Shown here: one piece after another, positions 57,271 to 64,000 of the stretch | Numbering within the stretch: position 1 is the stretch's first letter | Layout: every line of letters begins with the position of its first letter | NCBI GenBank assembly: GCA_965178125.1 | Contig: OZ237767.1 | Location: forward strand, 248,001 to 312,000 | Source: Bilabrum cf. latius | Taxonomy: Eukaryota; Bigyra: Bicosoecida; Bigyra; Bicosoecida | Reading direction: 5' to 3' | DNA length: 64,000 nt | Position numbers and translations under genes: made by a program | Notes under the pieces: generated by a model | What the model was told of the DNA's origin: nothing | Database searches by the model: none | What the model saw: only the letters and a program-made list of their open reading frames with translations

Positions 57271-57639
57271 TTAAAATGAAATATCCTTATTCATAAGGTC
57301 GTGTTTCTTTATAAAAGCATTGCTGGCTTTCATAGTCATTCCCTTTTGACGGCACCATTTCATTAATTTATCCCTCTTTAACTATTTAGCACTACGGGGC
57401 TTTTTTGTTTTAGGGGCTTTCTTTGAACCCTTCTTTTTTCCTCCAGCGAGAACGTTCGGCTATCCACCAAGAAAGTTTACAGCTCCCCCTGTTGTCTTTC
57501 CTTTTGTGGTTGCGTTTAATATTTGGTTTGCGGTATCTTCAACCATTTTATCAATTTCTTTTTTATAATCATTTCTGTTTATTCCAAGATGATGAAGGCT
57601 TTTATTTGTCATATCATTTATGCTCTATTTAACGCTCAT
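57271..57639 (-). CDS. Small basic virus protein
   Basis: 122 residues from ATG 57639 to TAA 57273-57271, three TAGs read as Gln. The N-terminal half is helical; the middle carries a Gly then Lys/Arg-rich patch (KKKGSKKAPKTKKPRSAK), and the end has a helical segment LMKWCRQKGMTMKASNAF. Net charge is strongly positive, so it may bind and condense DNA like the core proteins of adenoviruses; that is inference from composition. It is 77 bp upstream of the 689-residue gene on the same strand and divergent from the nucleotidyltransferase-like gene, 57 bp away. Confidence 0.55.
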
Positions 57640-57696
57640 ATTATTGTATATATTGGGTATATATAATTTGTTATTTATCCATACTTATAATATATA

Positions 57697-58512
57697 ATGA
57701 AAATTAATGAATTGACACAAGCTTATTTTAATGAATACGAGAACGATATATTTGATGAGGTGAATTTTAAGAAGGGGGCTAATTTATTTTTAAATGGTTC
57801 GTATGCTATTCCTTATTATTCCTTGTTTGCTAGTGATATAGATTTATATTAGAGGGTAGAGCCTGAATTTATAAATAGTTTAATAAGATTTGTAAAGGTT
57901 TTTATAAGTTAGGTTAATTTTATTGAGGTTAAAGCTGGTAATAAAAAATACAAGACCATAAAAGCATTCATATCTACACCCGTTAAAACCATTTATAAAT
58001 AGATATTTAGCGGAGATAAACCATACTTAAAAATTGATTTTTGGGCTTTTGATGGAAAATTTATTGATGAAATAAGCATAATTTATCATATAAGTGATTA
58101 TGAAATAGATTAGGACGAGGTAAAAGATGGATTAATAAGAGATGTAGATAAATATTTTGGTTCTAATAATTTTAAAGTATTAAAACGATTGAAGGATTTA
58201 TTTAAATTAAGAGGTGAGAAGAGGAATGAAAAAAGAGTCAATGATTTAATTGATAGGGAAGCATTAGGATATTTATATTCCATAAGAATGCGATTAGAAA
58301 GTATGCTAAGAATAAAAGGACATCAAAGAGAGAAGTCAAAATCATTTCAAAGCCTAAAAGGACTAATGAGAAAAGCATTAGGAAATGTGGAAATAATAAA
58401 ACAATTTTCAAAGTATTCTAAAGCAAATATTAATAAGATAATATCGTGGATTGACCAATACATAAATAGGAAAACACGGGCGGAAATTAAAAATATAATT
58501 ATGTCTCTATAA
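57697..58512 (+). CDS. Pol-beta-type nucleotidyltransferase-fold protein
   Basis: 271 residues from ATG 57697 to TAA, with four TAGs read as Gln in the first half. The minimal nucleotidyltransferase motif is present: FLNGSYAIPYYSLFASDIDL (Gly-Ser, then Asp-x-Asp ten residues on), with a third carboxylate in YLKIDFWAFDG. The C-terminal half is basic and helical (MRLESMLRIKGHQREK), perhaps RNA- or DNA-binding. Members of this superfamily add nucleotides to RNA ends or small molecules, or act as toxin-like modifiers; which applies here cannot be read. I do not recall this gene in Mavirus itself. It lies 92 bp upstream of the packaging ATPase on the same strand. Confidence 0.6.
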
Positions 58513-58604
58513 CTTTTTTTGTGAGGAAGGATAGAAGAAGGAACCAACTTAATATTTTAAACCCGTATAAATGAATGGTTTATTTTATTTTATTATTATA
58601 TATA

Positions 58605-59675
58605 ATGCTATCTTTACAATATACGGAAAATAGCCATATTGTAGCTATTCAAAAATATAAAAAAACACAATAGAACCGGTTTATTTATTACGACCCGAAC
58701 GCTAAAGATATTCAACACGTCAAAGCGGAAGAGATAACAGATGATGTTTTAAAATCTTATTACGGAGAAAGCCGAGTAAGATATAACGTTGATAAGGACA
58801 AGAAAAGGGAACAATTACATAAACTATTACAAGATGAATATATACGGTCAGTTTAGGAATTTGCGATTAAAGATAATAGTCAATATTTACCTTTTCCTAT
58901 GCTCTTTCCATAGGGGCGTGAATATGTGCGATTATTTGGTAAGAGTGGAAGCGGGAAAAGTCATTTAGCTTTACATTATATAAGGATGTATAGAGGATTA
59001 AAATATAAAAATATGTATGTTATATCACCAATTCAAGACCCTAAATATAAAAGAGAAGGCGCGACCTTCATTGATATAGATGATTTGGTTAAAGAGAATG
59101 AAAACACTTTATATAAGGAAAAAATGGCTTATTATAAAAAAATGAAATTAGAATTTAAATATAAAAAATCTTCTTTGATGAAATCTAAACCTTTAGATGT
59201 TGTTATTGAAGCTGAAAGAAAGATAGAGGATTTGAAACCTGAGAAAGATTTAATAGAAAAAGGTTTTAAATTAAATGTTGAGTTTTTTAAAAAATTGACC
59301 GCTGAACCTAATTTATTTATTCTGGATGATTACGAAGGCTTTAAAAAAAGGAACCAGAAAGCAAAGGCTTATTTTTTATTGGAAATCCTAGCAACTACAG
59401 GAAGGCACACAGCAAGTAGCGTTTTAGACATCACCCACAAAATAAGCGACGGTATGAAGACACGAACCATTATGAACGAAATTACAACCCATATCATTTA
59501 TAAAACAATTACAGCTAAAAGTTTAAAATATATTTTAGAAACAGTCTTAAGTTTTGACGCTCCTACTAGAAAACGAATTAAAAAAACCCTTCATTCTCTC
59601 CCTCTCTTTGGTTATGTTGCTATTAATGTTGATAATAATTATGTAGTTAGCACAAAAAAAATATTTCTCTATTGA
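58605..59675 (+). CDS. FtsK/HerA-type genome-packaging ATPase
   Basis: 356 residues, ATG 58605 to TGA, three TAGs read as Gln, the last just before the P-loop (MLFP-TAG-GREYVRLFG). Walker A is GKSGSGKSH; Walker B is NLFILDDYEGF; a sensor-like TTGRHTASSVLDITHK follows. Under the standard code the protein would lose its first 107 residues. Family: A32-like packaging ATPases of polinton-like viruses, virophages and giant viruses, which pump DNA into the capsid. The gene is intact and begins a tight plus-strand block with protease, penton and capsid; the protease starts 9 bp after its stop. Confidence 0.88.
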
Positions 59676-59683
59676 ATATATAA

Positions 59684-60259
59684 ATGAACATAAACGACTT
59701 AAATAGACTAGTCCAAACACCGTTATCTCCTTTAGAAATTCAAAAATTAGGTGTAGCACATTTGAATTACAAACCTAGAATAGTTATTTACGATGATATT
59801 ATTAAATAGACCTCATCTATTGAACATATTTTTGATGGTTATGACGGCGTAATTATTTATTATCCTAATAAAAAGACGGGACTAAATAGCACATACGGTC
59901 ATTTCATTTCATTGACCAGAAAACCATCAAGCAAAATAATATACTTCTTTGATAGCTATGGAGAAAAACCCGACCAATAGAAACCATTTATTAATAGAGA
60001 CCAATTGTATCAAGGAGAAGGAGAAGAAAATACGCTGGTAAAGTATTTAATTGATTAGAAAATGGAAGGTTGGAAAATTGATTATAATCATAAACCGATT
60101 TAGAGTTATGCTAACAACAGCGCTACGTGTGGAAGATGGGCTCTATTAAGAAACGCTTTTTCTTTCTTATCAAATGATTAGTTTGTAAATGAAATGTTTA
60201 GAATATCCAAAATTATGGCTCTTAGTCCTGATTAGTTAGTGGCGTTGCTTCTACATTGA
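59684..60259 (+). CDS. Adenain-like cysteine protease (capsid maturation)
   Basis: 191 residues, ATG 59684 to TGA, with six TAGs read as Gln, so no fragment longer than about 55 codons is visible in the standard code. Catalytic residues: His in TYGHFISLT, Asp in IYFFDSYGEK, and Cys in NNSATCGRWAL. The TAG nine residues before the Cys (PI-TAG-SYANNSATCG) is at or near the place of the oxyanion-hole Gln of this clan, which supports TAG as Gln. The family cleaves capsid proteins during maturation of adenoviruses, virophages and relatives. Position between ATPase and penton matches Mavirus. Length fits the family. Confidence 0.85.
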
Positions 60260-60595
60260 ATACTCCGACCATCTAATAAAAGGGCTAGAATAAAATAATA
60301 AAATATGATTATCTCTAAAATAAAATCCATACGATGGCTATATCCACAAATTGCGTATATATTATAGTGTTTTCTAGCAAAACGTGGATGTAGGGCCTCT
60401 TGTGAAGGTGAAATGAAGATATAAGCCCTTTTATTTAGAAAAGTTCCATCGTTTTAGAAGGGCAATTTTTCATCCATCTAAATTCAATCAAACTTTTAAA
60501 TATATTGGTAAAAGTGAAGGGTAAAAATCAAGATGAAATATTAGATAAGGTTTATTAATAAATATTTATTTGTATAGCTTTAATATATAAATAAA
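60260..60595. other. Non-coding gap with hairpin between protease and penton genes
   Basis: 336 bases without a convincing frame. It contains GCCCTT ... AAGGGC arms around 60,427-60,466 with AAAGTTCCATC between them, echoing the left-end repeats, and a TATATAAATAAA stretch just before the penton ATG that may be its promoter. Confidence 0.45.
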
Positions 60596-61549
60596 ATGAG
60601 TTATAGCGATGAATTTGTAAGATTGAATTTAGTTAGTTCATCTGTCCCCCACAATTAGACGAGATAGGCGGTAGTGAATGAAACCCGTGAAGGCTTAATA
60701 TTAAAACAAAGTGAAAATTATTTAACGGCTGTTGAAGAGATGGATTTAAATAAATTTATGCTACCGGTGTTTAAACCTGAATATTAGGATGACAGCGGTA
60801 AAACCTATTTAAAATTTACTCTTGAGAATAAAACATCAGGAGCCAGAGCAGGCGATTATATAGTTCTAGGTAAAAAAGCTAAATTTTATTATTCATATTA
60901 GGATATTGTAAATGAATTTAATGAAGAGTTAAGCCGAATTTGTGATTTGGTAAGCCTTCCAAGTGGTGATAAACCAGTCTTTAAATTTGAAAATAATAAA
61001 TGGAGTTTATCAACAACTGAAGATTTTAGAGATAATTATTATTTATTTGTTAATTTTGAAGCTTTTGCTTTATTTGATAAATTTGAATATGAAGGAATAA
61101 CAACCACACCGAGTGATTTATTTGCTAAACTTTCATATAATAATTCCCCTGCTAGTGGTGATTATGTTTTTATGGCTAGATAGACGAATTTAAATTCTTG
61201 GTGCCCTGTTAAATCTATTATCGTAGAAAGTGATATTCCAGTGAATAAAGAATTGGTGACCACAAAATCATCTACTGGTGGCTCTATAGCCGTCAATAAA
61301 TCCCCTATATTAACCAGCTACCCGTATAATCCTAATGACAGCTCACCAATAGAAAATATATTATATGTTTCTAATCCTTACCGCTGGTATTCAATGATGA
61401 AGGATAGAAGCTTTAAGAGCGTGTCAATGGCGTTCTACTGGGTTGATAAACAAAATGAAAAGTATCCCGTAATGAATTTTAACGGGGGTGAAGCTCACAT
61501 TAAACAAGTATTTAAAAAACAAACCGATAATTTAAGTTTAGATTTTTAA
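60596..61549 (+). CDS. Penton (minor capsid) protein
   Basis: 317 residues, ATG 60596 to TAA, five TAGs read as Gln. Beta-rich composition with few charged clusters, as expected for a single jelly roll. Recognised mainly by position (immediately upstream of the major capsid gene, after the protease) and by length, close to the about 300 residues of the Mavirus penton. Recognisable stretches include MDLNKFMLPVFKPEYQ at the N-terminus and NPYRWYSMMKDRSFKSVSMA near the C-terminus. Pentons close the five-fold vertices of the capsid (family knowledge). The gene is intact. Confidence 0.72.
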
Positions 61550-61620
61550 ATAAATTATAGAAGATTATAAAATATGTTTAGATATTAAAAAATTTATATC
61601 TATAGTGTATATATAAAAAA

Positions 61621-63510
61621 ATGGCTCAACAAATGGTTCAGAATTTACCAGTAAGCATTAAGGCTCCTAAAAGCCTTCAAATGATAACCCCTGAAGATGC
61701 TAGTTTAGGAACAGAACTAGGTGTTCAAAAATATACCCGCCGAGAAATTAGACCATCATCTAATCAATCTAATTCTCTTCTTCCCCTTTCTTTCCCCGTT
61801 AATCCTACTAGTAAAACCGTATCAAGGTTTATTCGTCTTCGTCATCGTATGACAGTTAGGCTACAACTAGAGCAAGCAGTACCAGCTCAAACTGCGGGAG
61901 GTGATGCTATTACCGCTCAATCTTATCTTAAATCTAGGTTTGGAACTAATTCATTACCTACCTTTAAAATGCTTCAAGGTGGTGTTTTAACAATTAATGG
62001 ATAGCCTTTTACAGTAAAAGTTTATGAATGGGCTGAACCTACTGAAGTTATGAACAGTGAAGAAACCTTATCCACAATCTCACCCGTTGGACGCCCTGAC
62101 ACTGTTGGTGATTATCGTGAAGTAAGTGATACCCTTAAAAATCCTTTAGCTTGGGGTTAGGATGTTGGATATAGTGCCGGTGATAGCTTTAGTTATCGTG
62201 GAGCATATGGGAATGCTTTTACGACTGTAAGTGCTGATTTCGTTGCGGGTAATAGAGACCAAATTGATTGGACTATTGATTTTCAAGAAGCTATACCACT
62301 AAAAGGAGCAGATGTTGATGTGAATGCTAAGTATTTTACCGGTGTAAGAAGCCTTCAAGTTGATTTAGATTATCACGTAAATGCTATTCAAAGACTGTGT
62401 AAGGCTAGTCTTACAAAAGATAACGGAGATATTAATAAAATAACGGCTTAGTCAATTATAGGAGAAACAAATACGACCCTTCTTGTTGATGAAGTTGAAT
62501 TTTAGAGTGGATACGCCCCCCCGACTCGTTGTATGTATAATATGCCTACAATTAAATTTTAGTCTTAGGCTCCTATCCCTGTAGCTAAATCCGCGACTGA
62601 AAATTCTTTAACTTCTTTTGATTATCAATTATCCCGTGAGAATGGTATCCCTAGTGCTATTATGGTATGTGCCCGCCTTGTTGGTTGTGATGATAACCCT
62701 AACTGGGCTAATAGAACTTTACCAATTAGAAGAATAGGTTTCTCACTCAATGGAAGTGCTGAGGAATTAGGGGCTGTAGATAATCCACACGAATTATATA
62801 GAATTAGTAGAAAGAACGGATATGCTCTTCCTCCTTCATCCTTTTATGGTTCATCAATTGATGGAAGTGATGGAAACCGCGGTACTGGTTGCTATATGAT
62901 TTTAAAACCTTCAGATGTTGCTACACTTGCTGGTGTTCAATCTAATGTAAATACTGGATTTAATCTTAAAGTTAATCTTCAGTGCTTCAACCCTTATAAT
63001 AAATATGCGGATGGTGCGAATGAGGATAAATACGAGATAAAAGTATGGATGTTTTATGATAATGTTCTTGTGAATGATAACGGTGTCTATACTGAGGCTG
63101 GTGCCCTTATTGAGCCTTCCAAAGTGCTTTCTGAACTTGCTAAACGTGGTGATGCTGAAAGTGGTTCTAAAGGTTTCTAGCCTGTATTTGAGGATTTAGA
63201 TAATTATGCTAATGTTATGGGTGGAAAAGGTCGTTTCTGGTCTAAGATTGGACGAGCCTTTAAACACGGATGGAACAAGGTTAAAGATTGGGCAAAAAGT
63301 GATTAGGCTAAAAACCTAGCTAAACAAATTAGGAATATAGGACCACTCAAAAGTCTAACAGGAAACAATACCGCTCTTGGCAAAGCGGCGGCACATTATG
63401 GATATGGAAATAGTGGAGGAGAATTGAATAAGCTTGGTGGAAAACTTACGATGCGTGGTGGCTAGGCTATGCGTGGAGAAGATCTCGAGGCCCTTTTAAG
63501 CACATCTTAA
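61621..63510 (+). CDS. Major capsid protein (double jelly-roll type)
   Basis: 629 residues, ATG 61621 to TAA, nine TAGs read as Gln; the standard code would leave fragments of 127 and 172 residues with the middle lost. Beta-rich body (SRFIRLRHRMTVRLQLEQ, VDVNAKYFTGVRSLQVDLDY, FNLKVNLQCFNPYNKY), last gene of the ATPase-protease-penton-capsid block, and length near the 606 residues of Mavirus MCP. The C-terminal 100 residues differ: after GF-TAG-PVFEDLDNYA comes a basic amphipathic helix (FWSKIGRAFKHGWNKVKDW) and a Gly-rich tail, like a small membrane-active or DNA-contacting peptide. A protease cut between body and tail would be in keeping with the family. Starts 7 bases after TATATA. Confidence 0.85.
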
Positions 63511-63557
63511 ACGTTTAAAATGACTTAAATATATATTAACTAACTAATATATATCAA

Positions 63558-63848
63558 ATGGAAAAGTTAAATAAAATTATTGAGAATCTACCGCCTACAC
63601 ACGATGTCTATATCCAGACAGAAATTGATGGAGTTTTGACCGTAATTTTTACAAATAGTGATTAGGTAAAAGAAATCACCAATCAATTAAAAAAAGACAG
63701 TAGAGAGGAGCTATTATATCTCAAATATTCAACCTATAAATGTATTATATAGACGAGGAATAAGTATAGAGATGATGACATTTTACTTCATTATTTGGCT
63801 GTTTGTCTATTAGAAAAGAAACCCATTCAATTACATAAGGCAAGATAA
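63558..63848 (+). CDS. Small virus protein, unknown function
   Basis: 96 residues, ATG 63558 to TAA, two TAGs read as Gln (63663-63665, 63748-63750). Sequence starts MEKLNKIIENLPPTHDVYIQ and is mixed alpha/beta by eye, with no recognised motif. It starts 47 bp after the capsid stop, behind an ATATATAT run, on the same strand. Small genes after the capsid gene are common in this virus group but poorly conserved. Confidence 0.55.
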
Positions 63849-63900
63849 TCATTTTATTATTTATTTATACATATTAAATAAATATATGACCTGTGAATGA

Positions 63901-64000
63901 TACTTTCCGAAGTTGGTTCACACTTTCCGAAGTTGGTTCACACTTTTCAAAGTAGGTTCACACTTTCCGAAGTTGGTTCATACTTTTCAAAGTAGGTTCA
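63901..64000. repeat. 20-bp tandem repeats, two variants alternating
   Basis: Five exact 20-base units fill the last 100 bases: variant A (CACTTTCCGAAGTTGGTTCA) and variant B (CACTTTTCAAAGTAGGTTCA) in the order A A B A B, with the first base T in two units. The array runs off the window edge, so its full length is unknown. There are no spacers, so it is not a CRISPR. Confidence 0.92.

Larger units (their letters stand above)
47727..64000. mobile_element. Integrated Mavirus/EMALE-type virophage (partial, right end outside window)
   Basis: This AT-rich block carries an rve-type DDE integrase, an FtsK/HerA-type packaging ATPase, an adenain-like cysteine protease, a penton and a double-jelly-roll-type major capsid protein. 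The last four are consecutive, in the order ATPase-protease-penton-capsid found in Mavirus and its endogenous relatives (EMALEs) in protist genomes. Gene spacing is tight and most genes start 3-12 bases after a TATATA-like motif. TAG is read as Gln in nearly all genes, as in the host. Apart from the gene split by a retroelement, all frames are intact, so the copy may be recent or active. No polymerase, primase or helicase is in view. A polinton-like virus is the alternative. Confidence 0.82.

Noticed and set aside
470-63848. Widespread pseudogenes or sequencing errors as the reason for in-frame TAGs
   Set aside because: Only TAG interrupts; TAA and TGA are not seen inside frames, there are no frameshifts at the breaks, and conserved motifs continue across them in 20 or more genes.
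470-63848. TAG read as leucine, as in some other protists
   Set aside because: At the three places where a conserved residue can be named from family knowledge (kinase, integrase, protease) it is Gln. Several TAGs also lie in Gln-rich runs next to CAG/CAA.
63901-64000. CRISPR array
   Set aside because: The units are adjacent without spacers, and the context is eukaryotic virus DNA.

Overview
The window is eukaryotic DNA made of two very different parts. Positions 1 to about 47,726 are GC-rich host (protist) chromosome with about 15 closely packed nuclear genes on both strands and short GT-AG introns (about 68-130 nt, one of 219 nt). Positions about 47,727-64,000 are AT-rich and hold most of an integrated DNA virus of the Mavirus / EMALE (virophage) type, which runs off the right edge.

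In both parts UAG is read as a sense codon, almost certainly glutamine. Under the standard code nearly every gene breaks into in-frame pieces at TAG. With TAG read as Gln the pieces join into full-length recognisable proteins, and every gene model I could finish ends in TGA or TAA. TAG falls at positions where the family normally has Gln: before the kinase helix leading to the HRD motif, in the QADL motif of the viral integrase, and at the likely oxyanion-hole Gln of the viral cysteine protease. Coordinates here are therefore drawn through TAG. I cannot name the species.

Host region, left to right: an ankyrin-PHR-kinase-like-WW protein (minus), an importin-13/transportin-3 type karyopherin (minus), a multi-pass RING-H2 E3 ligase (minus), a seipin-like protein (plus), an exportin-4-like karyopherin (plus), a mut-7/EXD3-type 3'-5' exonuclease (plus), a small membrane protein with a mitochondrial-type presequence (plus), an unknown multi-pass membrane protein (minus), a KH/RGG RNA-binding protein (plus), a PARP6/8-like mono-ART (minus), a 5'-truncated retroelement ORF (plus), a protein with a TFIIB-type zinc ribbon (plus), an EF-hand protein (minus), arginyl-tRNA-protein transferase ATE1 (minus) and an unknown SAP-like protein (plus). 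They are ordinary housekeeping and regulatory genes with no shared pathway.

Virus region: a non-coding left end with inverted repeats, two duplicated BspA/DUF285-like repeat genes, a small acidic gene, a gene split by an insertion, a coiled-coil gene, an rve-type integrase, three minus-strand genes (P-loop-like, a large Gln/Pro-rich SAP-like protein, a small basic protein), a nucleotidyltransferase-fold gene, then ATPase, cysteine protease, penton and major capsid protein in the Mavirus order, and a small gene. Twenty-base tandem repeats fill the last 100 bases. No polymerase or helicase is visible; these would have to lie beyond the right edge or be absent.

A 1.6-kb GC-rich tyrosine-recombinase retroelement with split direct repeats (A1-internal-B1-A2-B2, as in Ngaro/PAT elements) sits inside one virus gene with no target-site duplication. 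This gives a three-layer nest: host chromosome, integrated virus, retrotransposon, all sharing one non-standard code.
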